Source of the DNA: Microbacterium protaetiae
Lineage (GTDB): Bacteria > Actinomycetota > Actinomycetes > Actinomycetales > Microbacteriaceae
NCBI RefSeq assembly: GCF_004135285.1
Contig: NZ_CP035494.1
Span: 3,224,001 to 3,288,000 of the forward strand
Direction of reading: 5' to 3'
Length of the DNA: 64,000 nt
Shown here: positions 39,307 to 49,429 of the stretch, one piece after another
How the letters are laid out: each line of letters opens with the position of its first letter
Numbering within the stretch: position 1 is the stretch's first letter
Made by a program: the position numbers and the translations under genes
The notes under the pieces: model-generated
What the model was told of the DNA's origin: nothing
The model's input: only the letters and a program-made list of their open reading frames with translations
Database searches by the model: none

Positions 39307-40271
39307 GGGGTCGGGGGAGTGAGCGGCGTCTCGTGCGCAGCGCTCTGCGCGCTGCGTGCGGCCGCGGCCGCATCGGCGACCTTTCCGCCGAAGGCCCCGG
39401 TGAGGCCCTTCAGCGCGTCGGTGAACTCGCTCGGGATGATCCACAGCTTGCTCGAGGCGCTGTCGGCGATCTTCGGCAGCGTCAGCAGATACTGATACGC
39501 CAGCAGCTTGTCGTCGGGATTTCCCTCGTGGATGGAGTCGAAGACCTTCTGGATGGCCTGCGCCTCACCTTCGGCGCGCAGCACCTGCGCCTGCTTGTCG
39601 CCCTCCGCCTCAAGGATCTGCGCCTGTCGGCGGCCCTCGGCCTCGAGGATCTGCGACTGTTTCGAGCCCTCGGCAGTCAGGATGACCGCGCGGCGGTCAC
39701 GCTCGGCGCGCATCTGCTTCTCCATCGAGTCCTGGATCGACAGGGGCGGGTCGATGGCCTTGAGCTCGACGCGGGAGACCCGGATGCCCCATTTACCGGT
39801 GGCTTCGTCGAGCACGACCCGCAGCTTGCTGTTGATCTCATCGCGACTGGTGAGGGCCTGCTCGAGATTCAGACCGCCGACCACGTTGCGCAACGTGGTG
39901 GTGGTCAGCTGCTCGACCGCACCGAGGTAATTGGCGATCTCGTATGTGGCGGCGCGCGCATCGGTGACCTGGAAGTAGACGACGGTGTCGATCGAGACGA
40001 CGAGGTTGTCTTCGGTGATCACCGGCTGCGGCGGGAACGAGACCACCTGCTCACGCAGGTCGATCAGGGGCCGCAACCGGTCGATGAAGGGAACCAGAAG
40101 GTTCAGTCCCGGGAGCAAGGTCTTGTGATAGCGCCCGAGCCGTTCGACCACGCCGGCGGTGGCCTGCGGAATGATGCGGATCGCACGGACTATCGCCACC
40201 AAGACGAAGATGATGATCGCGATCGCGACGATCCAGCCGATCACCGTCGGAATGTACTGATCGGGCGTCAT
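39303..40271 (-). CDS. SPFH/Band 7 (stomatin-like) membrane protein
   Basis: 322 residues with an N-terminal membrane helix (about 9-30), a Band 7 domain (VVERLGRYHKTLLPGLNLLV to about 200) and a helical tail built from repeats of the type EAEG-x-KQAQIL at about 205-260, ending in a low-complexity Ala-rich region. Members scaffold membrane microdomains and proteases. It overlaps both neighbours by 4 nt. Confidence 0.92.
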   Translation of the reverse strand: MTPDQYIPTVIGWIVAIAIIIFVLVAIVRAIRIIPQATAGVVERLGRYHKTLLPGLNLLVPFIDRLRPLIDLREQVVSFPPQPVITEDNLVVSIDTVVYFQVTDARAATYEIANYLGAVEQLTTTTLRNVVGGLNLEQALTSRDEINSKLRVVLDEATGKWGIRVSRVELKAIDPPLSIQDSMEKQMRAERDRRAVILTAEGSKQSQILEAEGRRQAQILEAEGDKQAQVLRAEGEAQAIQKVFDSIHEGNPDDKLLAYQYLLTLPKIADSASSKLWIIPSEFTDALKGLTGAFGGKVADAAAAARSAQSAAHETPLTPPTP

Positions 40272-40753
40272 GCCGGGCCCTCCTCAGAGGTCTCAGGGTC
40301 GGAACGGATGAACGCGGTCGCGCCCTCGATGCGGGCGACCCGCACGTGCAGGTCGGGTGCGAACGATGCCTCATCATCGACAGGACGGGCGGTCCAGGTC
40401 TCGCCGTTGTCGAGCTTGACGAGCCCGCCCAGTCGAGTCACGGTCGACAGGACCACGGCCGGCATGCCGATGAGCGCAGCCACGTTCGACGGGGTGGGGT
40501 CTTCACCGCGCCGCAGTCGATGCAGCAGAGGCGGTCGAAGCACGAAGATCAGCAGAAGAGCAACGAGCGCCGCGATGACGAGCTGAAGCCAAAGGGGAGC
40601 GCCGAACAGGTCGGCGATGAGGCCGGCGAGGCCGCCGATGCCGAGCATGAGGAACGTGAAGTCGAGGGACAGCATCTCGATGACGAGAAAGATCGCGATC
40701 AGCGCGATCCAGATGATCCACGCGAACTGCTCGATCCCGGTGATGATGTCCAC
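40268..40753 (-). CDS. NfeD family membrane protein
   Basis: 161 residues: three helices in the first 85 residues (FAWIIWIALIAIFLVIEML, then two more), and a C-terminal OB-fold domain (about 95-150, GLVKLDNGETWTARPVDDEA). NfeD proteins partner with SPFH proteins, and here the gene overlaps its SPFH partner (ATGA). GTG start at 40753 with a GGGGAGG ribosome-binding site. Confidence 0.9.
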   Translation of the reverse strand: MDIITGIEQFAWIIWIALIAIFLVIEMLSLDFTFLMLGIGGLAGLIADLFGAPLWLQLVIAALVALLLIFVLRPPLLHRLRRGEDPTPSNVAALIGMPAVVLSTVTRLGGLVKLDNGETWTARPVDDEASFAPDLHVRVARIEGATAFIRSDPETSEEGPA

Positions 40754-40775
40754 GCAGCCTCCCCTTCGTGCTCCG

Positions 40776-40781
40776 AACCTA
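40776..40781 (-). promoter_or_regulatory. -10 box TAGGTT of the nfeD-SPFH-GDPD operon
   Basis: Minus-strand TAGGTT about 22 nt before the nfeD start. Confidence 0.45.
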
Positions 40782-40881
40782 GCATGGGCCGGAGCCGCGA
40801 TGGTGGCATTGGTAAGGTCGAATGGCCCTGTCGTCGCGTGATTTGCACGGCCGCGGCATCCCTCATACCCCAGGAGTTCTC

Positions 40882-41646
40882 GTGACCCAGATTCTTCCGC
40901 CCGACGCGCTCAAGGGAAAGACCGCTCTGGTGACCGGCTCATCGCGCGGCATCGGTGCCGACACCGTGCGATACCTCGCCGAGGCCGGTGCGAACGTCGT
41001 CATCAACTATCGCAACAAGGCACCGCGTGCCGAGCGGCTGGCCGCGCAGTTGCGCGAGCTGGGCGTCGAGGTGCTCACCGTTGCGGCCGATCTGACCGAC
41101 CAGACCTCGGTCGAGGGCATGTTCGCCCAGGTGCGGGAGGCATTCGGTTCGCTCGACGTGCTGGTTCTCAATGCCTCGGGTGGCATGGAGTCGGGCATGG
41201 CCGAAGACTATGCACTGCAGCTGAACCGCGACGCGCAGGTGCGTGTGCTCGAGGCGGCGGTTCCGCTCATGTCGGCCGGTTCGCGAGTCGTGTTCGTGAC
41301 GAGCCACCAGGCGCACTTCATCCGCACGACGGCGACGATGCCCGAGTACGAGGCTGTGGCGTTGTCGAAGCGTGCGGGAGAGGACGCGCTGCGCGAGCGA
41401 ATCCCGGCACTTGCTGAGCGGGGCATCGATTTCGTGGTGGTCTCGGGCGACATGATCGAGGGAACCATCACGGCGACGCTGCTCGAGCGCGCCAACCCCG
41501 GTGCCATAGCGTCGCGCCGTGAAGACGCCGGCAAGCTGTACAACGTGGCGGAGTTCGCCGCGGAGGTGGCGCAGGCGGTCATCGACCCGGTTCCCGCCGA
41601 CAACATCCGCCTGGTCGGTGACATCAGTTCGTTCCACGCCGAGTGA
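40882..41646 (+). CDS. SDR family protein with altered catalytic Tyr
   Basis: 254 residues of the short-chain dehydrogenase/reductase fold: cofactor loop VTGSSRGIGAD, NASGG in place of NAG, catalytic-site Ser141 (VVFVTS) and Lys163. The YxxxK motif reads VALSK, so Val159 stands where the catalytic Tyr should be; another Tyr (156) lies three residues before. The protein may be a divergent enzyme or a binder. The GTG at 40882 has CAGGAG upstream; the frame is open 20 codons further. It ends in a strong bidirectional terminator. Confidence 0.85.
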   Translation: MTQILPPDALKGKTALVTGSSRGIGADTVRYLAEAGANVVINYRNKAPRAERLAAQLRELGVEVLTVAADLTDQTSVEGMFAQVREAFGSLDVLVLNASGGMESGMAEDYALQLNRDAQVRVLEAAVPLMSAGSRVVFVTSHQAHFIRTTATMPEYEAVALSKRAGEDALRERIPALAERGIDFVVVSGDMIEGTITATLLERANPGAIASRREDAGKLYNVAEFAAEVAQAVIDPVPADNIRLVGDISSFHAE

Positions 41647-41655
41647 GCGGCAGAG

Positions 41656-41689
41656 CGAAGGGCCCCGGGAACGCTCCCGGGGCCCTTCG
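41656..41689. terminator. Bidirectional terminator
   Basis: A 15-bp perfect stem (CGAAGGGCCCCGGGA at 41656-41670 with 41675-41689) and a 4-nt loop ACGC, between the convergent SDR and HdeD-like genes. Confidence 0.85.
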
Positions 41690-41700
41690 TCGTGAGGAGC

Positions 41701-42264
41701 TCAGATCGAGGTCGCGCGGAATGTGAACGCGCGGACGATCTGGATGATGCCGAGCACGACAAGGGAGATGCCCAGCAGCCACCACAGCACGAGCGCGCCC
41801 CACAGCGGCGAGAAGAGCAGCACGATGCCCGCGATGATGCTGAGGATGGCGAAGATGACGGTGAGCCCCTTCGAGCGGGCAGCGCCGACGGTCGTCAGCG
41901 CCACGACACCCTCGACGATCCACATGATGCCGACCAGGATGCCCAGGAACACTGCGAGCCAGACAGCGGTGTGTGCGAGGTTCGTGAATGCGATGATGCC
42001 CGCGATGACGTAGATGAGGCCGAGCACGATGTGACCGACGCGCGCCCAGACTCCCATCGTCTTGGAGAAGATCCCGAGGCCGAGGTAGACGAGCCCGCCG
42101 ACGATCGCGTAGATGGCGATGATCGCCGTGACGACCACCGCCGTCTTTCCCGGCCAGACCAGGATCAGAATGCCGACGATCAGTGCGACAAGGCCCGAGA
42201 GCCCGAGAAAAGTGCGGATGCCGTTGACCGCTGACCTGGCGGCCGGCGAGGTATCTGTGGACAT
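41701..42264 (-). CDS. HdeD/DUF308 family membrane protein
   Basis: 187 residues with six membrane helices in three tandem hairpins (for example FLGLSGLVALIVGILILVWP and AILSIIAGIVLLFSPLWGAL), the DUF308 repeat pattern of the HdeD acid-resistance family. In enterobacteria HdeD helps at high cell density and low pH; in Actinobacteria the function is not known. AGAAAGG stands upstream of the ATG. Confidence 0.88.
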   Translation of the reverse strand: MSTDTSPAARSAVNGIRTFLGLSGLVALIVGILILVWPGKTAVVVTAIIAIYAIVGGLVYLGLGIFSKTMGVWARVGHIVLGLIYVIAGIIAFTNLAHTAVWLAVFLGILVGIMWIVEGVVALTTVGAARSKGLTVIFAILSIIAGIVLLFSPLWGALVLWWLLGISLVVLGIIQIVRAFTFRATSI

Positions 42265-42354
42265 GGGGGAGTGCCTTTCTGAGATTTACCTGTGAGGCCC
42301 TTCGTTGCCCACATTAGACCCGTCGGGCGGTGGCCCACTCTCGACACGCTGCCG

Positions 42355-42360
42355 TAACCT
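42355..42360 (+). promoter_or_regulatory. -10 box TAACCT, leaderless uvrA-like gene
   Basis: TAACCT, 7 nt, then the ATG at 42368. This chooses 42368 over the in-frame ATG at 42305. Confidence 0.45.
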
Positions 42361-42367
42361 ATGGCCC

Positions 42368-44719
<2,352 letters not shown>

Positions 44720-44736
44720 CCGTTGTATATACGGGT

Positions 44737-44876
44737 GCGGATCGGCAGCGCCGTCTTCGCCGGCACGACGAGCGCGGATGCAGCAGATCATCGAAGATGC
44801 GCGGCGCCAGCCGGTTCTCGATGAGAGGACATCGGAAGAGATTCTCAGCTATGACGATTCGGGCCTTCCGACGTGA
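44737..44876 (+). pseudogene. Degraded vapB antitoxin
   Basis: The last 32 residues (MQQIIEDARRQPVLDERTSE then EILSYDDSGLPT) match the C-terminus of VapB antitoxins of the PSK transcription-factor type. The preceding piece ADRQRRLRRHDERG lies in another frame (from 44737), and the N-terminal ribbon-helix-helix part is absent: the gene is cut 5' by the end of the uvrA-like gene and frameshifted near 44779. The VapC start overlaps its stop as in a normal vapBC operon. Confidence 0.65.
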
Positions 44877-45418
44877 GCGAAACGCCGGTGGTCGCGGATA
44901 CGTCAGCGATTGCGGCCGTCATCCTCGGTGAGAACGACGCCGACGTCTTCGCCGACGCGCTGAATCTTCATGCCGGCAACCTGCTGCTCTCCGAAGTGAC
45001 CCGGTTCGAATTGTCAGTGGTGGTCGAGGCGAAGCACGGTGCCCAAGGCCTCGCAAGACTTGCATCGCTGCTGGACGATCTTGATGTCTCGTGGATGCCC
45101 GTGGACGCTGTCATGACGCGGGGCGCGATCGCAGCCTGGCAACGATTCAGTAAGGGACATCATGCGGCCCGCCTCAACATGGGTGATTGCTTCTCATACG
45201 CGTTGGCCCACGAGCTCGATACTGCGCTGCTCTACAAGGGCGACGGCTTCGGTCAGACAGACATCCGCTCTGCGATGGAGCGACGGACCGCAAACAGGGG
45301 GTGTCCGATAATGCGCATTATGTCAGTACGAAACCACTCTATGTGCGGTTCTCGCAATCGTGAAGAAGCGGGTAACACTCTCCCGTTGGTAGGAAAATCA
45401 GATGTGACCTGGAGTTAA
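44873..45418 (+). CDS. VapC-type PIN toxin with a foreign C-terminal tail
   Basis: The first 133 residues are a standard PIN-domain ribonuclease: VADTSAI (Asp), LLLSEVTRFEL (Glu), NMGDCFSYALA (Asp) and YKGDGFGQTDI (Asp). A typical VapC ends there; here the frame continues for about 48 residues (for example NRGCPIMRIMSVRNHSMCGS) into sequence that looks like the end of the inserted mobile region. All four acidic residues are intact, yet the cognate antitoxin is broken, so the protein may be inactive or unexpressed. GTG start at 44873 overlaps the vapB stop. Confidence 0.75.
   Translation: MSETPVVADTSAIAAVILGENDADVFADALNLHAGNLLLSEVTRFELSVVVEAKHGAQGLARLASLLDDLDVSWMPVDAVMTRGAIAAWQRFSKGHHAARLNMGDCFSYALAHELDTALLYKGDGFGQTDIRSAMERRTANRGCPIMRIMSVRNHSMCGSRNREEAGNTLPLVGKSDVTWS
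45308..45321. repeat. 14-bp perfect palindrome ATAATGCGCATTAT
   Basis: AT-rich palindrome inside the foreign tail of vapC, at the apparent left junction of the accessory island, 35 nt before the left 21-nt repeat. A recombinase or regulator site is possible. Confidence 0.5.
45356..45376 (+). repeat. Left copy of the 21-nt direct repeat (candidate attachment site)
   Basis: Core GTGAAGAAGCGGGTAAC (45360-45376) preceded by AATC. It matches 54652-54672 at 19 of 21 positions in the same orientation. The recombinase operon begins 240 nt to the right. Confidence 0.5.
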
Positions 45419-45516
45419 CGGACGGTCAATCTGGTGAGCCGATTAGTGCTTGGGTGGTGCGAGTCGCACGGCGGCGGCATGTGCGATCGCGTCTGACCAG
45501 GGATTTCATAAATGTG

Positions 45517-45535
45517 ATTGCGTTACTCGCAATCT
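45517..45535. promoter_or_regulatory. Inverted repeat upstream of the recombinase operon
   Basis: GATTGCG-n5-CGCAATC, 78 nt before the ATG at 45613. A second CTCGCAATC lies at 45351. It could be an operator for the operon's HTH protein or a recombinase arm site. The rest of 45419-45612 holds no gene that I can see. Confidence 0.4.
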
Positions 45536-45612
45536 GTGTGCGAACCTTGCAATGAGCTGGCGCGCGGTGGGAAGCGAACACTCCGCGTCGACGTATCGGG
45601 CTGGGAGCGCGT

Positions 45613-46725
45613 ATGACGGACGACGACAACGTGCTTTTTGCGCCGTTCGGTGCCCGTACCCCTGATCCTGAAGCGTTCATCACAGCAGTGTTGACGGGGT
45701 GGGAGAAGCAGCAGCGTTCGAAGGACTTCTCCCCCGCGACGATTCGCACCCGCCGAAAGCTCGTGATGGCGTTCATTGACTTCACCGGGCACTATCCATG
45801 GCAATGGACGATGGGAGACTCTGACGAATTCTTCTCGCACGCCCGTGCGGTGCGCAACCTATCTCACGCCACCGTGCGCTCTTATCAGAGCGCGATCAAA
45901 CTGTTCTGCGATTACGTGTGCGACCCACGCTACGACTGGAATGACCAGGCGGCGAAGATGTTTGGCCAGGTGTTCGTTCAGGTCGTTACGGAGCTCAACC
46001 GAGTCACCCATTCTCAGACGAATACGGCTCGCCCCGAGAAGCGCGCATTTACCCAACGTGAGTTGCAGGAGTTGTTTGACCTCGCCGATTTGGAGGTGCA
46101 CCGTATCCTCGATTCGGGTCGCCGTGGCGCGTTGGCCGCCTGGCGCGATTCTGTGGCATTCAAGACGGCATACGGCTGGGGACTGCGCACGAACGAGATG
46201 CGTCACCTCCAGACTGTCGACTTCTCTCGCAATGGCCGCGCCCCCTATATGGGCGACTTCGGGGTCGCCCGGGTTCGGTGGGGAAAGCCGCACCGCGGCT
46301 CCGCGAAGAAAGTCCGCTCGGTACTCACTGTGTGGCAATGGGCTGCAGACGTGATCGAGGACTGGATTGAGTTCGGCCTCCCCCGCTACGGCGAACCGGT
46401 CAACGACTTGTTCCCCACCAGCACAGGCGGGCTCGTGGGCGAGTCGCACCTGCTGGATAAGCTTCGCGGGCTGGTCGACGAACTCGGTTTCCCGCCAGGG
46501 CTCGACCTGCACTCGTTTCGCCGCACCTACGCAACCCAGCTCATTACCGGTGAGGGCTTCGATGTCACCTTCGTGCAGCTTCAGCTCGGGCATGAGCATG
46601 CAGCGACGACTTCGATTTACACGCTCCCCTCCCCCGACTATCAACGGCGCGCGCTGGAACGCGCTCACTCAAACACGCTCGACGCGGCTCGCGCACCGCG
46701 CCCCGATAACAGGAGGACTCCATGA
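45613..46725 (+). CDS. Tyrosine recombinase (integrase), first gene of the trio
   Basis: 370 residues. An N-terminal SAM-like core-binding domain (FSPATIRTRRKLVMAFIDFT, about 38-130) and a catalytic domain with a complete active site: Arg192 (GWGLRTNEM), Lys in RGSAKKVRS (about 232), His300 and Arg303 (LHSFRRTYAT), His327 (QLGHEHAAT) and Tyr336 (SIYT). It should cut and join DNA. Its last 4 nt overlap the HTH gene, and that gene overlaps the third, so the three proteins are made together. The closest parallels are three-gene recombinase operons of Actinobacteria and, more distantly, Tn554-type TnpABC. Confidence 0.9.
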   Translation: MTDDDNVLFAPFGARTPDPEAFITAVLTGWEKQQRSKDFSPATIRTRRKLVMAFIDFTGHYPWQWTMGDSDEFFSHARAVRNLSHATVRSYQSAIKLFCDYVCDPRYDWNDQAAKMFGQVFVQVVTELNRVTHSQTNTARPEKRAFTQRELQELFDLADLEVHRILDSGRRGALAAWRDSVAFKTAYGWGLRTNEMRHLQTVDFSRNGRAPYMGDFGVARVRWGKPHRGSAKKVRSVLTVWQWAADVIEDWIEFGLPRYGEPVNDLFPTSTGGLVGESHLLDKLRGLVDELGFPPGLDLHSFRRTYATQLITGEGFDVTFVQLQLGHEHAATTSIYTLPSPDYQRRALERAHSNTLDAARAPRPDNRRTP

Positions 46726-47066
46726 GCCGACGTGAACTGACTTACACGTGGCGCGTGCGGGAGATCATGGCTCGCCGCCGCATCTTCACAGCCAAGGAAC
46801 TCGCTCCCCTGCTGCACGAACGCGGCATCACGCTGACCCCCAATGGGATCTGGCGGATCGTATCTGGTGAGCCCGAACGGATCTCGCTCAAGATGCTCGT
46901 TGCGCTGTGCGACGCCCTCGATGTGGAGATGAACGACCTGATCACATTCACCGCCACTGATGTGAAGACCGTTCGGCATCGCAAAGCATCCGGCGACAGC
47001 GGCGTCGCAGATCTGCGCGACTACCGCCCCGTGCGCGCTCGCATCATCGACGAAGACGATGACTGA
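46722..47066 (+). CDS. Small Cro/C1-type HTH protein, second gene of the trio
   Basis: 114 residues. A HTH of the XRE/Cro type covers residues 10-72 (IFTAKELAPLLHERGITLT, then WRIVSGEPERISLKMLVALCDALDV). The C-terminal 40 residues are acidic and unordered (ARIIDEDDD). It could repress the operon or act as a directionality factor. The ATG overlaps the stop of the integrase, and its own stop lies 8 nt inside the next gene. Confidence 0.85.
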   Translation: MSRRELTYTWRVREIMARRRIFTAKELAPLLHERGITLTPNGIWRIVSGEPERISLKMLVALCDALDVEMNDLITFTATDVKTVRHRKASGDSGVADLRDYRPVRARIIDEDDD

Positions 47067-48654
47067 ATCACAGCCGGGCCGGCCTGCAACCGGAGGAAAC
47101 GGAACCACACGCCCACCCTCGCTGCGTGGACTGGTCCCACCCGCGCGTCGTGGCCGTCCACGTTCAATCGGCACTCTCACCTGCGCGCGCTGCAAACGCA
47201 CCGACGTGGCGAAGATCCGTGTGCGGTGGCCCGAAGGGAACATCTGTGGGATCTGCTTCACCGACGCTACCCACACGTACGGCACCTGCCGCGGATGCGG
47301 CGAGGAAGACCGCATGCTCCCCGGGCGCGACGAGATGGCATGGGCGATCTGTCGCACCTGCGCCGGGATCGAAACCAACCTCGAATGCGACGCATGCGGC
47401 CGGGAGGCCGAGCGATTTCGCGGCGGGGTGTGCATCCGATGCGTCGTCCGCACGGACCTCAACGACCTGGTCTCCCCCGGCGCCGATTTGCGTCTGCGCC
47501 GCCTCGTCGACCTGCTTGCTGATGTTGCGCGACCCGAGAGCATTTACTCGTACATGCGCGGAAAACGAGCGCACGCACTGCTCGCCGCGATCGGCACCCG
47601 GGAACTCCCACTCACTCAAGAAGCGTTCGACGGCCTGGAGCCCGGGCACGCAGTCGAGCACCTACGTGCCCTCCTCGTGCACCATCACATGCTCCCCGAG
47701 CGTGGCACGGATGAACGATTGCACCGCTTCGAGCAGTGGATCAAGGCACGCCTCGCAACGCTCCCCGACGATGGGACACGTGATCGCATCGAACGCTTCG
47801 CCACTTGGCACCATCTCAGACGCGTCCGCGACCGTGCTGTCGAGGAAAGAGCGAACCTCGAAACAGTCACGCATGCTGCGAAGCAGGAGATCACCGAAGC
47901 CGGCAAGTTTCTTCTCTGGCTACGTGCCGAACACCATATCGGCACCGAGGACCTCCGCCAGCACCATGTCGATGAGTATCTTGCGAGTGGGACGAGCACC
48001 CGAAAACACATACGCAACTTCGCTCGATGGATCAATCGAGACGAAGGCCGGCACCGCAAGGCGGATCGGATCGACGCACCCTTTCGTACCGCACGATCTG
48101 AGCCCATGCTGAGACAGAGCGAACGCATTGAGCTGGTTCGGAACTGTCTCGAATGGCATCAAGTCACCCTCTCCACTCGCATCGCGGGCCTTATCTTGCT
48201 GCTGTGGGCACAACCGCTCAACAAGATCGTCATGCTTCGCCGGGAGCATGCTGTGTTCGGTGTCGACGGAATGACTCTGCAACTTGGCGTTCGGCCCACC
48301 GCTGTCCCGGAGGCCGTCGTCGACTTGTTCTGTGGACACCTCGACTCGCCAGGCAATCCGCAGACCGTCAATACCGGCACACCGTGGCTATTCCCCGGCA
48401 CCCGCGCCGGGCATCATCTGCATCCCGGAACGCTCACCGAAAGGCTCAAGGTGCTCGGGATAGATGCGCAACGCGCCCGAAACGCGACGCTGCGGGACCT
48501 CGCGCACGATGTCGACGCCCGAACGCTGATCGATCTGCTCGGCTATAGCAAGCCCGTCATCGCCCGATACGCAGCGCATGCTGGCGCCCCCATGTCAGAC
48601 TATGTCGACCTCAAGACCCCCACACCGCGCGGAGCAGCAACGCGCCTATCGTGA
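47059..48654 (+). CDS. Zinc-ribbon protein with degenerate tyrosine-recombinase domain, third gene of the trio
   Basis: 531 residues. The first 130 carry six CxxC pairs (Cys 42/45, 63/66, 77/80, 98/101, 110/113, 125/128), enough for three zinc ribbons. A middle helical region (about 225-345, KFLLWLRAEHHIGTEDLRQH) resembles the core-binding domain of recombinases. The C-terminal part follows the recombinase fold, but the first Arg is Pro (WAQPLNKIVML), HxxR reads ATLR and the LGH motif reads LGY; only Arg479 and Tyr504 (ARYA) seem kept. It is probably a non-catalytic partner of the integrase for target or end recognition. Databases may call it a Fis-type regulator. Confidence 0.75.
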   Translation: MTESQPGRPATGGNGTTRPPSLRGLVPPARRGRPRSIGTLTCARCKRTDVAKIRVRWPEGNICGICFTDATHTYGTCRGCGEEDRMLPGRDEMAWAICRTCAGIETNLECDACGREAERFRGGVCIRCVVRTDLNDLVSPGADLRLRRLVDLLADVARPESIYSYMRGKRAHALLAAIGTRELPLTQEAFDGLEPGHAVEHLRALLVHHHMLPERGTDERLHRFEQWIKARLATLPDDGTRDRIERFATWHHLRRVRDRAVEERANLETVTHAAKQEITEAGKFLLWLRAEHHIGTEDLRQHHVDEYLASGTSTRKHIRNFARWINRDEGRHRKADRIDAPFRTARSEPMLRQSERIELVRNCLEWHQVTLSTRIAGLILLLWAQPLNKIVMLRREHAVFGVDGMTLQLGVRPTAVPEAVVDLFCGHLDSPGNPQTVNTGTPWLFPGTRAGHHLHPGTLTERLKVLGIDAQRARNATLRDLAHDVDARTLIDLLGYSKPVIARYAAHAGAPMSDYVDLKTPTPRGAATRLS

Positions 48655-48676
48655 GCTGGCGTAAAGTGTCTCTCTT

Positions 48677-48919
48677 ATGCCACGCGCGAATCGAGCCCGT
48701 CCGTACCTTGTCACCGTCCACCCGGACGGACGATGGTGGCACATCAGGGTTCCAGAACTCGACACGGTCTCGCAGGCGCTGACGTTGCAAGAAGTACCCA
48801 GTCAGGCGCGCGATTTGATCAGCGTCTGGCTCGACACTCGCCCGGAAACGGTGCGCTTCATCGTGAAGCGCCGAAGCGGCCTCCGTCCGGGCTGGAAGTC
48901 CCCTGCGACCACCAAGTGA
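48677..48919 (+). CDS. HicB-like antitoxin-fold protein
   Basis: 80 residues; YLVTVHPDGRWWHIRVPELD and a following helix (LQEVPSQARDLISVWLDT) match the HicB-like partial RNase H fold. The basic tail (VKRRSGLRPGWKSPATTK) has no DNA-binding domain and no hicA toxin is adjacent, so it may be an orphan. It follows the trio by 22 nt on the same strand. Confidence 0.6.
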   Translation: MPRANRARPYLVTVHPDGRWWHIRVPELDTVSQALTLQEVPSQARDLISVWLDTRPETVRFIVKRRSGLRPGWKSPATTK

Positions 48920-48976
48920 CTTCAGTTAGGAACGTAACAGCCCTCCGTCTTCGTTAAATTCTCTGCGTAAGTCCTT

Positions 48977-48998
48977 GCCGATAACGATCGTTTGCGGC
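48977..48998. repeat. 22-bp palindromic repeat, copy A
   Basis: GCCG-AT-AACGATCGTT-TG-CGGC. It lies downstream of the minus-strand NUDIX gene and after the plus-strand HicB-like gene, at the boundary of two convergent blocks. See copies B (51653), C (53598) and D (54493). Confidence 0.65.
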
Positions 48999-49071
48999 AG
49001 CTTGAGCAGATAGCGACGCTCGGCCGCCGATAACGCAGACCGCAACACCTTGGGTCGTGCGGGTGCGCCCC

Positions 49072-49380
49072 CTAGGTGTCGAGCGAAGAGCGAACCCAAT
49101 CGTTGGCCCCGGCGGGATATAGAGGCACCGTGAGGCCCGCGTCGTCGAATGGGCGCCACACCACAGGCACTACTGAACCGTCTGACTCGGTGAGCGTCCC
49201 TCCCTCTTCGGCAGGCACCGGATCGAGCGTGCCGGAGTACAAAGCGACGATTTCGTGGCCGACCTCGCCGTTGAAGCGAAAGATGTTCTCGACCATGCCG
49301 AGGTGCTTGAGACCAACAATGCGCGCTCCAAGCTCCTCGTTCACTTCGCGGACTATCGCCTCCCGATGCGTCTCGCCTAG
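49072..49380 (-). pseudogene. NUDIX hydrolase, 3' part, cut by the IS element
   Basis: C-terminal two thirds of a NUDIX protein beginning in the middle of the Nudix box: LGETHREAIVREVNEELGAR, then IVGLKHLGMVENIFRFNGEV and further to the stop at 49072. The sequence stops exactly at CTAG (49377-49380), the left target duplication of the IS. Joined to 50882-51029 with one CTAG removed it gives an unbroken protein of about 150 residues with a complete GGSVELG-ETHREAI-VREVNEELG box. Confidence 0.9.
49377..49380. repeat. Target-site duplication CTAG, left
   Basis: Identical to CTAG at 50882-50885 on the other side of the element; the original gene needs only one copy. Confidence 0.85.
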
Positions 49381-49429
49381 GGCGTGTTGCTAAACCCTTC
49401 TGACCGGCTGTTCGGCGAGTCTTGAACGC

